From NCBI GenBank assembly GCA_017307285.1, contig JAFKFI010000072.1, forward strand, positions 1 through 40,636: a stretch of 40,636 nt of DNA, given 5' to 3'. Of this stretch, positions 1 through 7,020 are shown piece after piece. Below the pieces are notes generated by a model that saw only the letters and a list, made by a program, of their open reading frames with translations, was not told where the DNA came from and made no database searches. A program made the position numbers and the translations under genes. Each line of letters starts with the position of its first letter. Positions within the stretch are counted from its first letter, which is position 1. Source of the stretch: Alphaproteobacteria bacterium. Lineage in GTDB: Bacteria; Pseudomonadota; Alphaproteobacteria; Acetobacterales; Acetobacteraceae.

Positions 1-1150
1 GCGTGTCGTCGCAGTCGCAGCGCAGTTCCGGCGTGTTGACGACGTGCGGCAGCGCGTCGCGCATCGCCGATAACGCGCCCTCCATGCGGGCGACGATGCC
101 GAGCAGGCGCACTGCGGCGTAGAGAGCGTCGTCGAAGCCGTACCAGCGGTCGGCGAAGAAGATGTGGCCCGACATCTCGCCTGCGAGGGGCGAGCCGATC
201 TCCGCCATCTTCGCCTTGATGAGGCTGTGGCCGGTTTTGAACATCAGCGGCTTGCCGCCGGCGCGGGCGATCTCGTCAAACAGCACCTGGCTCGCCTTCA
301 CGTCGGCGACGATCGTGGCACCCGGCATCTCGCGCAGGATGTCACGGGCCAGCACGACCATGAGCTGGTCGCCGAACATGATCTGGCCCTTGTCGTCCAC
401 CACGCCGATGCGGTCCGCATCGCCATCGAGCGCGATGCCGAGATCGGCCTTTTGCGCGTGCACCTCGGCGATGAGCTGCTCGAGGTTCTTGGGCACGGTC
501 GGGTCGGGATGATGCGCCGGGAAGCGGCCGTCGATCGGCGCGTTCAGCACGAAATGCTCGCCTGGCAGGCCAGCGACGAGCTGCTGCAGCACCTCGCCCG
601 CGGCGCCGTTGCCGTTGTCCCACACCACTTTCAGCAGCCGGTCGCCGCCATCCCAATCGGAGGCGAGCCGGGCGACGTAGCTGTGCGTCACATCGACCAT
701 GCGATCGGAGCCGGCGGCCTCCGGCACGACCAGGCCGCTCTCCGCCATCTCGCCGATGGCGCGGATCTGCGCACCGAAGAACGGCTTGCGGCCGAGCATC
801 ATCTTGAAGCCGTTATAATCCGGCGGATTGTGGCTGCCCGTCACCATGACCGCGCCATCGGTCTTCAGCGTGGTGGCGGCGAAATACAGCATCGGTGTGG
901 GGCCGCGCCCGATCCGAACCACTTCCATGCCGCTCGCCTTCAAGCCTTCGACCAGCGGCGGCTCGAGATCGGGGCTGGACAGCCTCCCGTCATAGCCGAC
1001 CGCCACCGTCCGGCCGCCCTCGGCGGCGACCACGCTGCCGAAGCAGCGGCCGATGGCGAAGGCGTCCGCCGGATGCAGGGTGCGGCCGACGATGCCGCGA
1101 ATGTCGTATTCGCGCAGCACGGTCGGGTCGAATTGATGGGTGAATGACAT
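1..1150 (-). CDS. Phosphomannomutase/phosphoglucomutase, 3' part beyond window
   Basis: Alpha-D-phosphohexomutase that interconverts hexose 1- and 6-phosphates through a phosphoserine; cytosolic. 383 codons are present and the frame runs off the left edge, so most of domain 4 is missing. The start is ATG at 1150. The active-site loop [13 protein letters not shown] lies at residues 104-116 with the phosphoserine at S106. The metal-binding DGDADR is at 242-247 and the sugar-binding GEMSGH loop at 324-329. It starts 13 bases after the galU stop, which indicates an operon: the two enzymes together make glucose 1-phosphate and then UDP-glucose (and mannose 1-phosphate for GDP-mannose). AlgC, PgmG, ManB and ExoC types cannot be separated by sight, so no symbol is given. 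The family assignment is very secure. Confidence 0.95.
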   Translation of the reverse strand, partial: MSFTHQFDPTVLREYDIRGIVGRTLHPADAFAIGRCFGSVVAAEGGRTVAVGYDGRLSSPDLEPPLVEGLKASGMEVVRIGRGPTPMLYFAATTLKTDGAVMVTGSHNPPDYNGFKMMLGRKPFFGAQIRAIGEMAESGLVVPEAAGSDRMVDVTHSYVARLASDWDGGDRLLKVVWDNGNGAAGEVLQQLVAGLPGEHFVLNAPIDGRFPAHHPDPTVPKNLEQLIAEVHAQKADLGIALDGDADRIGVVDDKGQIMFGDQLMVVLARDILREMPGATIVADVKASQVLFDEIARAGGKPLMFKTGHSLIKAKMAEIGSPLAGEMSGHIFFADRWYGFDDALYAAVRLLGIVARMEGALSAMRDALPHVVNTPELRCDCDDT

Positions 1151-1163
1151 TCGCGTCCCGCTC

Positions 1164-2045
1164 TCAGATGCAGTCTTTGATGTAGGTCTTGAGGAAGTCG
1201 CGCACCGCCGGCGCCATGTCGTCGCGCTTCAACGCAAAGGCGATCTGCGCCTCGAGGAAGCCGACCTTGTCGCCGCAATCGAACCGGCGCCCCTCGTAGC
1301 GCAGGCCGTGGAACGGCGAGTTGCCGATCATCCGCGCCATGCCGTCGGTCAGCTGCACCTCGTTGCCGGCGCCGCGCTCCATGCGTGCGAGATGGTCGAT
1401 CACCTCGGGCAACAGCACGTAGCGGCCGATGATCGACAGGTTCGACGGCGCGTCCTTGGGCGCGGGCTTTTCCACCAGCCCGGTGACTTCGACCATGCGG
1501 CCGTCGTCCTTGCCGATCTTCAGGATGCCGTAGCGATTGGTCTGCTCGGGCGGCACCTCGGTCACGGCGACGACGTTGCCGCCGGTCCGTTGGTAGGCTT
1601 CGGCGAGCTGCGCCAGGCACGGGGTGTCCGCCAGCACGAGATCGTCGGGCAGCAGGATGGCGAACGGGTCCTCGCCGATGAAGGCGCGAGCGCACCAGAT
1701 CGCATGGCCGAGCCCGAGCGGCACCTGCTGGCGCACCGTGACGATGGAGCCAGGCTCGACCTTCATGTCGTTCAGCAGATCGAGCTCGGCCTGCTTGTTG
1801 CGCTCCAGGAGCGTCTGCTCGAGCTCGAATGCGATATCGAAATGCTCGACCAGCGCGGCCTTGCCGCGCCCGGTGACGAAGCAGAACTGCTCGATCCCCG
1901 CGGCGCGCGCCTCCTCCACCGCGTATTGGATCAGCGGCTTGTCCACCACCGGCAACATTTCCTTGGCGGTCGCCTTGGTTGCCGGCAGGAATCGCGTGCC
2001 GAGGCCGGCGACGGGCAGAACAGCCTTCCGCAAAGGCTTGACCAC
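1164..2045 (-). CDS. galU: UTP-glucose-1-phosphate uridylyltransferase GalU
   Basis: Makes UDP-glucose from UTP and glucose 1-phosphate for polysaccharide and lipid glycosylation; cytosolic. The nucleotide-binding loop [12 protein letters not shown] is at residues 14-25, and VEKPAP of the sugar-nucleotide site follows later. I place the start at GTG 2045, giving 293 residues, because AGAGGA lies about 9 bases upstream and the protein then begins [14 protein letters not shown] as the family does. A longer frame back to 2111 adds 22 residues without family resemblance. The 110 bases upstream separate it from the J-domain gene. They hold a weak GTTCAA/TTGAAC inverted repeat and no convincing promoter. 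The mutase gene follows after 13 bases. Confidence 0.95.
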   Translation of the reverse strand: MVKPLRKAVLPVAGLGTRFLPATKATAKEMLPVVDKPLIQYAVEEARAAGIEQFCFVTGRGKAALVEHFDIAFELEQTLLERNKQAELDLLNDMKVEPGSIVTVRQQVPLGLGHAIWCARAFIGEDPFAILLPDDLVLADTPCLAQLAEAYQRTGGNVVAVTEVPPEQTNRYGILKIGKDDGRMVEVTGLVEKPAPKDAPSNLSIIGRYVLLPEVIDHLARMERGAGNEVQLTDGMARMIGNSPFHGLRYEGRRFDCGDKVGFLEAQIAFALKRDDMAPAVRDFLKTYIKDCI

Positions 2046-2155
2046 GTGCAATTTTCCTCTTCGATCAATCCGGCAGTGCCAAGCGACCCCACCGTCCCGC
2101 ATCCCTGCCATGCCGCCGCGAGTTCAACAACAAACGCCTTTTTGAACCGGGTCGT

Positions 2156-2629
2156 TCACTGGCGTCGCCCGCTTTTCCCCAGGAGGATATCCCGCGCCTG
2201 ATTGATCCGCGCGGCGAGCCAATCGGACCCGCCGCTGTCCGGATGAGCGGCGCGCATCAGGCGCCGGTATGCCTCCTGAATCTCAGCTTCGCCTGCCCCG
2301 GCCTTGAGGCCAAGCACTTCGTAGGCCTCCGCGACGCTCATCGGCCCGCCGGGGCGCGCACTCCCCGATCCCGGAGGAGGCGGGCCTGCGCTCACCCTCG
2401 GCCGCCGGGCGAGCCAATGCTCGCGAACCAGCGGATACAGCAGGCTGAGAGCAAAGAAAGCCAAGGGGCCGCGCCCGGTCAGGATCAACAGCAGGGTCAG
2501 CGTGAGCCCCGCCAGCGCCGCAATCCACGCGAATAGCAGCTTGATGCTGGAGATCGAGGCGCGCTCGAAGGCCCGCAAGCCGGCAATCAGCAAAAGCAAC
2601 GTCAGCGCGCCGAGCAGCAGCCATATCAT
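2156..2629 (-). CDS. Membrane-anchored J-domain protein (Tim14/Pam18-like)
   Basis: 157 residues. Three hydrophobic stretches (about 2-19, 28-50 and 54-68) are followed by a Pro/Gly/Ser linker (80-96) and a C-terminal J domain (97-157). The HPD motif that stimulates Hsp70 ATPase is at 129-131. The run HPDSGGSDWLAARINQARD matches the mitochondrial Pam18/Tim14 style of J domain (HPD, GGS, LA, INxA) better than canonical DnaJ, and there is no Gly/Phe region or zinc finger. It probably recruits DnaK to the inner membrane; the client is unknown. ATG 2629 lies 7 bases after the malic-enzyme stop, so it may be co-transcribed with it. Family secure, role inferred. Confidence 0.88.
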   Translation of the reverse strand: MIWLLLGALTLLLLIAGLRAFERASISSIKLLFAWIAALAGLTLTLLLILTGRGPLAFFALSLLYPLVREHWLARRPRVSAGPPPPGSGSARPGGPMSVAEAYEVLGLKAGAGEAEIQEAYRRLMRAAHPDSGGSDWLAARINQARDILLGKSGRRQ

Positions 2630-2636
2630 GTGGGGA

Positions 2637-4964
2637 TCAGACCGCCGCCAACCCCTTGGCGGCGCCCTCCGACGCCTCGGCGGGCGGCGCGTCCAGGGCC
2701 TGCGCGGCGAGCACCGACAACGCGCTGAGGTTGACGATCCCGCGCGCGGTCACGCTTGGCACCAGCACGTGAATGGGCTTCGACATGCCGAGCAGCATCG
2801 GGCCGATCGGCAGTCCGTTGGCGGCGGCCTTCAGCATGTTGAAGGCGATATGCGCCGCGTCGAGCGTGGGCATGATAAGCAGGTTGGCGGTGCCGGTGAG
2901 CCGGCTGTCGAGCACCGCGCGATCGCGGATTGCCTCCGACAGCGCCGCGTCTGCGTGCATCTCGCCGTCGATCTCCAATTTGGGGGCTTGAGCACGAATC
3001 ATCGCCAAAGCCCGGCGCATCTTGCGCGCGCTGTCGGTGTCGCTGGCGCCGAAGCTCGAATGCGACAACAGCGCGGCCTTGGGCGTGATGCCGAAGCCGC
3101 GAACCGCTTCCGCCGCCAGCATCGTCATCTCGCAAATCTGCTCGGCCGTCGGGTCGACCATCATGTGCGTGTCGCACACGAACAACGCGCCGCCCTGCAG
3201 GATGAGGCAAGACAGCGCGTAGACCCGCGAGGCCTCGGTGCAACGTGGGATGATCGGCAGCACGTATTGGATGTGCCGCCACCAATCGCCGCTGCCGCCG
3301 CAAATCGCCGCGTCCGCGAATCCGGCGTGCAGCAGCATCGCGGCCGCAATCGAACTGCGCGTGGCGATGCGGCGCGCCGCAGCATCAGGCGGCGCCCCTC
3401 GTCGGCCGGCGAGCAGCTGATAGTCGGCGACCAGCGGGGCAAACACCGCCGTATCCCTCGCCGGGTCTAGCACGCGCACCGACTCGCGCAGATCCATGCG
3501 CAACCCCATCTCGCGCACCCGCTGCTCGATGACCGCGCGGCGGCCGAGCAGGATGGGCTCGGCGATGTTGTCGTCCACCAGCGTCTGCACCGCGCGCAGC
3601 ACCCGCTCGTCCTCGCCCTCGCCGTAGACGATCCGCTTGGGCGCCTTCTTCGCCGCCTCGAACACCGGCCGCATGAGCTGGCCGGAGCGATAGACGAAGC
3701 GCTCCAGCTCTTCCCGGTATTTCGCGAAATCGCGGATGGGACGGCGCGCGACGCCGCTCTGCATGGCGGCGCGCGCCACGGCGGGCGCGATCTGCAGGAT
3801 CAGACGCGGATCGAACGGCTTCGGGATGATGTAGTCGGGGCCGAACACCGGCGCCGACCCGCCATACGCGGCGGCGACCACCTCGCTCGCCTCGACCCGC
3901 GCCAGCTCCGCGATGGCTTCCACGGCGGCGAGCTTCATCACCTCGTTGATCTCGCTCGCCCGCACGTCGAGCGCGCCACGGAAGATGAAAGGGAAGCACA
4001 ACACGTTGTTGACCTGGTTGGGGTAGTCGCTGCGCCCGGTCGCGACGATCGCGTCCGGCCGCACGGCACGCACCGCTTCCGGCAGGATCTCCGGCTCGGG
4101 ATTGGCCAGCGCGAGGATCAGCGGGTTCTTGGCGAACAGGCCGAGCCATTCGGCCTTCAACACGCGCGGCGCAGAGAGGCCGAGGAAAATGTCGGCGCCG
4201 GCCAGGACATCATGCAGCGTGCGCGCTTCGGTCGCCTGGGCGTAGCGCGCGAGATGGGCGTCCATGTCGTTCCGCCCTGTGTGGACGACGCCCTTGATGT
4301 CGGTGAGGGTCACGTTCTCGGGCGGCAGCCCCATCTGGATCAGCAGGTCGACGGTCGCGAGTGCCGCGGCACCCGCGCCGGACGTGACCAGCCGCACGTC
4401 GCGCAGGTCCTTTCCCTGCAAGGTCAGCCCGTTGCGGATGGCGGCGGCCACGGTGATGGCGGTGCCGTGCTGGTCGTCATGGAAGACCGGGATGTTCATT
4501 CGCGCCCGCAGCGCGGCTTCCACGGCGAAGCATTCCGGCGCCTTGATGTCCTCTAGGTTGATCGCGCCAAAGGTGGGCTCGAGCGCGGCCACCACGTCGC
4601 AGAAGCGGTCCGGGTCCAGCGCATCCACCTCGATGTCGAACACGTCGATGCCGGCGAATTTCTTGAACAGGACGGCCTTGCCCTCCATTACTGGCTTGCC
4701 GGCGAGCGGGCCGATATTGCCAAGGCCGAGCACGGCGGTGCCGTTGGAGATCACCGCGACCAGATTGCCGCGCGCCGTGTAGTCATAGGCATCGAACGGC
4801 TCAGCGACGATCGCCTCGCACGCGGCGGCCACGCCCGGCGAATAGGCGAGCGCCAGATCGTGCTGCGTCGCCATGCGCTTGATGGGCTCGACCTGCAGCT
4901 TTCCGGGCCGGGGCAGCCGGTGATAGTCGAGCGCCGCCTTCCGGAAATCCTCGTCCATCGCCAT
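2637..4964 (-). CDS. maeB: NADP-dependent malic enzyme with phosphotransacetylase-like domain
   Basis: Oxidatively decarboxylates malate to pyruvate and CO2, forming NADPH. 775 residues from ATG 4964, chosen because GGAGGGAAC sits directly upstream; the frame extends 27 codons further (to 5045) but those do not resemble the family. The N-terminal malic-enzyme half shows YSPGVA (41-46), the substrate/metal region FHDDQHGTA (161-169) and an NAD(P)-binding fold after it. From about residue 440 the sequence becomes phosphate acetyltransferase-like ([12 protein letters not shown], later MVDPTAEQI). In known MaeB enzymes that domain is regulatory, binding acetyl-CoA, and not catalytic. The tRNA-Leu lies upstream on the same strand and the J-domain gene follows after 7 bases. 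Confidence 0.95.
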   Translation of the reverse strand: MAMDEDFRKAALDYHRLPRPGKLQVEPIKRMATQHDLALAYSPGVAAACEAIVAEPFDAYDYTARGNLVAVISNGTAVLGLGNIGPLAGKPVMEGKAVLFKKFAGIDVFDIEVDALDPDRFCDVVAALEPTFGAINLEDIKAPECFAVEAALRARMNIPVFHDDQHGTAITVAAAIRNGLTLQGKDLRDVRLVTSGAGAAALATVDLLIQMGLPPENVTLTDIKGVVHTGRNDMDAHLARYAQATEARTLHDVLAGADIFLGLSAPRVLKAEWLGLFAKNPLILALANPEPEILPEAVRAVRPDAIVATGRSDYPNQVNNVLCFPFIFRGALDVRASEINEVMKLAAVEAIAELARVEASEVVAAAYGGSAPVFGPDYIIPKPFDPRLILQIAPAVARAAMQSGVARRPIRDFAKYREELERFVYRSGQLMRPVFEAAKKAPKRIVYGEGEDERVLRAVQTLVDDNIAEPILLGRRAVIEQRVREMGLRMDLRESVRVLDPARDTAVFAPLVADYQLLAGRRGAPPDAAARRIATRSSIAAAMLLHAGFADAAICGGSGDWWRHIQYVLPIIPRCTEASRVYALSCLILQGGALFVCDTHMMVDPTAEQICEMTMLAAEAVRGFGITPKAALLSHSSFGASDTDSARKMRRALAMIRAQAPKLEIDGEMHADAALSEAIRDRAVLDSRLTGTANLLIMPTLDAAHIAFNMLKAAANGLPIGPMLLGMSKPIHVLVPSVTARGIVNLSALSVLAAQALDAPPAEASEGAAKGLAAV

Positions 4965-5006
4965 GTTCCCTCCGCTCAGCGCACAGGATGAGCGGCCCGC
5001 GCCGGA

Positions 5007-5032
5007 CTGGCAACGCGGTCCTGGCAACGCGG
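5007..5032. repeat. Short tandem duplication, 12-bp unit at 14-bp period
   Basis: CTGGCAACGCGG occurs at 5007-5018 and again at 5021-5032, in the leader between tRNA-Leu and maeB. It is seen directly. It may be a simple slippage duplication; no function is implied. Confidence 0.7.
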
Positions 5033-5063
5033 CGCTCGCAACCACGGCATCGCATCAAGGGAA

Positions 5064-5146
5064 GGCGGTCGAGAAGACTCGAACTTCCACGGGGTTTCCC
5101 CCACAAGCACCTCAAGCTTGCGCGTCTACCATTCCGCCACGACCGC
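5064..5146 (-). tRNA. tRNA-Leu(GAG), discriminator base reads C
   Basis: Class II tRNA. The acceptor arm GCGGTCG pairs perfectly with CGACCGC. The D arm has the leucine-type GCGGAATGGTAGACGC. The anticodon stem CAAGC/GCTTG is perfect with loop TTGAGGT (anticodon GAG, reading CUC/CUU). A long variable arm carries GGGG/CCCC, and the T arm is GGAAG-TTCGAGT-CTTCT. CCA is not encoded. The base after the acceptor (complement of 5064) is C followed by TTCCC, whereas leucine tRNAs normally carry A73, a strong LeuRS identity element. A good promoter lies just upstream, so it is probably expressed. No T-rich terminator is visible before maeB. Confidence 0.92.
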
Positions 5147-5168
5147 ATCGTGGGGCTCAAGGCGGCGG

Positions 5169-5197
5169 GGTATAGCGGATGAGCGAGGCGGCATCAA
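5169..5197 (-). promoter_or_regulatory. Sigma-70-type promoter for tRNA-Leu, overlapping the lipB start
   Basis: On the minus strand TTGATG (5197-5192) and TATACC (5174-5169) are separated by 17 bases. This would start transcription near 5162, about 16 bases before the tRNA 5' end. The -35 to -10 interval covers the lipB start codon at 5179. Confidence 0.6.
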
Positions 5198-5862
5198 TCA
5201 CCCGTCTAGGGCCGGAATGGCGGATTGCCGATGGGATCACCCCTTACCCCGACGCGCTGGCGACGATGCAGGCGCGGACCGCCGCGATCCGCGCCGGGAC
5301 CGCGGGCGAACTGGTCTGGCTCGTCGAGCATCCGCCGCTCTACACCGCCGGCACCTCGGCGCGCCCCGAGGAGCTGACCGACCCCACCCGCTTCCCAACC
5401 TTCGCCGCCGGGCGTGGCGGCCAGTGGACCTATCACGGCCCCGGCCAGCGCACCGCCTACGTCATGCTGGACCTCGAGCGAGCGCACGGGCGGGTAAAGG
5501 CGCGCGATGTGCGCTGCTTCGTGTGGGGGCTGGAGGAATGGCTGATCCGCGCGCTCGATCGCTTCAACGTCCGCGGCGAGCGGCGCGACGGCCGGGTCGG
5601 CGTCTGGGTGGCCGACCGCGCCGCCGGCACCGAGGCCAAGATCGCCGCCATCGGTGTGCGTGTCTCCCGCTGGGTGAGCTGGCACGGCATCGCGCTCAAC
5701 GTCGAGCCGGACCTCTCGCACTACGCCGGGATCGTCCCCTGCGGCATCACCGAGCACGGCGTCACCAGCCTGCACACCCTCGGTGTCCCCGCGACGATGC
5801 CGGAGACGGATGTGGCACTGCGGGCGGCATGGGAGACGGTATTCGGAGCGGCACCAAGTTGA
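5179..5862 (+). CDS. lipB: Lipoyl(octanoyl) transferase LipB
   Basis: Transfers octanoyl from acyl carrier protein to the lipoyl domains of 2-oxoacid dehydrogenases and GcvH, the first step of lipoate assembly; cytosolic. 227 residues, the usual length. The signature [13 protein letters not shown] is at residues 78-90. The catalytic lysine is K154 in AKIAAIGV and the catalytic cysteine is C188 in IVPCGI. The start is ATG 5179; only a weak purine-rich stretch precedes it. It is the only plus-strand gene in the window, divergent from tRNA-Leu and convergent with acyP, and no plus-strand promoter is obvious in the 32-base gap. Confidence 0.97.
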   Translation: MSEAASITRLGPEWRIADGITPYPDALATMQARTAAIRAGTAGELVWLVEHPPLYTAGTSARPEELTDPTRFPTFAAGRGGQWTYHGPGQRTAYVMLDLERAHGRVKARDVRCFVWGLEEWLIRALDRFNVRGERRDGRVGVWVADRAAGTEAKIAAIGVRVSRWVSWHGIALNVEPDLSHYAGIVPCGITEHGVTSLHTLGVPATMPETDVALRAAWETVFGAAPS

Positions 5863-5935
5863 GCTTGCCGACGCCGATCCGCATTTTTGCAGAATACGTT
5901 TGGGCTCCCTTTGTCCCGGCGCGCCTGATCGGGAA

Positions 5936-6015
5936 GCCCGGATCCGGGCAATCGGGCAGCCTCGGACAACCCGGATCCGGGTAATATCAGTGCCTCCGAG
6001 AGCCCGGATCCGGGC
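5936..6015. repeat. Three 14-bp palindromes at exact 33-bp period
   Basis: GCCCGGATCCGGGC (5936-5949), ACCCGGATCCGGGT (5969-5982) and GCCCGGATCCGGGC (6002-6015) are each perfect palindromes around GGATCC, with centres exactly 33 bp apart. Copy 2 changes both end bases in a compensating way (G/C to A/T), keeping the dyad. The spacers are only partly alike (GCCTCGGACA against GCCTCCGAGA). They lie between the convergent ends of lipB and acyP. No T tract follows on either strand, so this is not a textbook intrinsic terminator. It could be a protein-binding array, a hairpin mRNA 3' end, or a dispersed repeat. Confidence 0.9.
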
Positions 6016-6022
6016 GAAAATC

Positions 6023-6298
6023 TCAGCCGTCCGGCAGTGCGCGGAAGCCCGGCCCCTCCGGGGGATCGACAAGCTCCTCGTCGATGCGGTCCACCTGGGC
6101 GAGGCGCGGGCCACGGCGGCAGGCGCGGACCAGTTCCTCGACCGCGGCGGTGTCACCGTCGATGACGGCCTCGACCGTGCCATCCGCGCGGTTGCGCACC
6201 CAACCGGCCACGCCGAGCTTGGCGGCTGTATCAACCATCCATTGCCGGAAGCCGACCGCCTGGACGCGGCCGGCGATGATCAGACGCTTGGCTCTCAT
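6023..6298 (-). CDS. acyP: Acylphosphatase
   Basis: Small cytosolic hydrolase that cleaves acyl phosphates. 91 residues, the usual size. The phosphate-binding loop reads GRVQAVGFR (10-18) with the catalytic arginine R18, and the catalytic asparagine is N36 in GWVRNRADG. The loop has alanine where most members have glycine (VQGVGFR). ATG 6298 overlaps the stop of the Atp12 gene by 4 bases (ATGA), indicating translational coupling. Longer frames that extend upstream lie inside the Atp12 gene in another phase and are not real. It is the last gene of the rarA cluster. Confidence 0.93.
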   Translation of the reverse strand: MRAKRLIIAGRVQAVGFRQWMVDTAAKLGVAGWVRNRADGTVEAVIDGDTAAVEELVRACRRGPRLAQVDRIDEELVDPPEGPGFRALPDG

Positions 6299-7002
6299 CG
6301 GCGTGCCAGCTCCATGAATCGGGCGGCCAGGGCGATGTCGGCGGCGATGGCGCGACGGCGCCGGTCCGCCTCCTCGTCCACACCCCAGAACTCGGCCTGG
6401 AACAGCTCGTCCAGCGCGGCGAGCCGATGCGCCGTCGCGGCGTCCAACCGCCCCTCGGCCAACGCAAGCCCAAGGATCAGACTGCCCATCGCGGGCACCG
6501 CCACGCCGAGCCCCGCCAATGTGCCGACGTCCAGGGCACCCACCGCGCGCCGGAGCGCCCGCAGGGCCGAGGGATCCTGCACCACGCGGACGACGCCGTT
6601 CGTCACCTTCAGCGGCGCGTCGTAAGTCAGTGCCGCCCAGTCCAGCCAGGGCTGCCATTCCCGTGCTTGCCGATGCACCAGGTCCGGCGGACTGTCAGCC
6701 CAGTAGCACAGCAGGTCGGTCTCGGCGTACCGAGCAAGCGCGTCCACCACCGGCGCGGGATCGGGCGCAAGCCGCTCCTGGGCAGTGCCAGCGAGCCGGG
6801 TGAGCGGGGTATCGGCGAACGACATCTCCCCGCCCTTCGACCCGCCCGCTTCCTGCCATTCCGCCGCGACCGCCCGCGCCAGTGCCTCGGCGCCGATCTC
6901 CAGCGTCGCACCTCCCGGCAGGTGCATCGGCTTGCCGTCGAGCAGGACGGCGAAACCCGCTCCGGCAGGGGCGATGCTGGCGTTATCCCAGAAGCGCTTC
7001 AC
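6295..7002 (-). CDS. F1-ATPase assembly chaperone, Atp12 family
   Basis: Alphaproteobacterial relative of mitochondrial Atp12/ATPAF2, which protects the F1 alpha subunit before assembly. I take GTG 7002 as start (235 residues) because GGGAGAGGA lies just upstream and the protein then begins MKRFWDNASI, the usual opening of this family. A GTG at 7020 would add 6 residues. Family features include LLDGKPMHLPGG near the N terminus, AAEWQEAGG, the ARYAETDLLCYWAD block, and a C-terminal helical region with FQAEFWGVDEEADRRR. It follows the asmA-like gene by 18 bases and overlaps acyP by 4. Confidence 0.93.
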   Translation of the reverse strand: MKRFWDNASIAPAGAGFAVLLDGKPMHLPGGATLEIGAEALARAVAAEWQEAGGSKGGEMSFADTPLTRLAGTAQERLAPDPAPVVDALARYAETDLLCYWADSPPDLVHRQAREWQPWLDWAALTYDAPLKVTNGVVRVVQDPSALRALRRAVGALDVGTLAGLGVAVPAMGSLILGLALAEGRLDAATAHRLAALDELFQAEFWGVDEEADRRRRAIAADIALAARFMELARR

Positions 7003-7020
7003 GGTTCCTCTCCCGGACAC

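Noticed and set aside
164-2201. Two long plus-strand frames opposite the mutase and galU genes
   Set aside because: Antisense shadows of two well-identified enzymes; no start context or family match.
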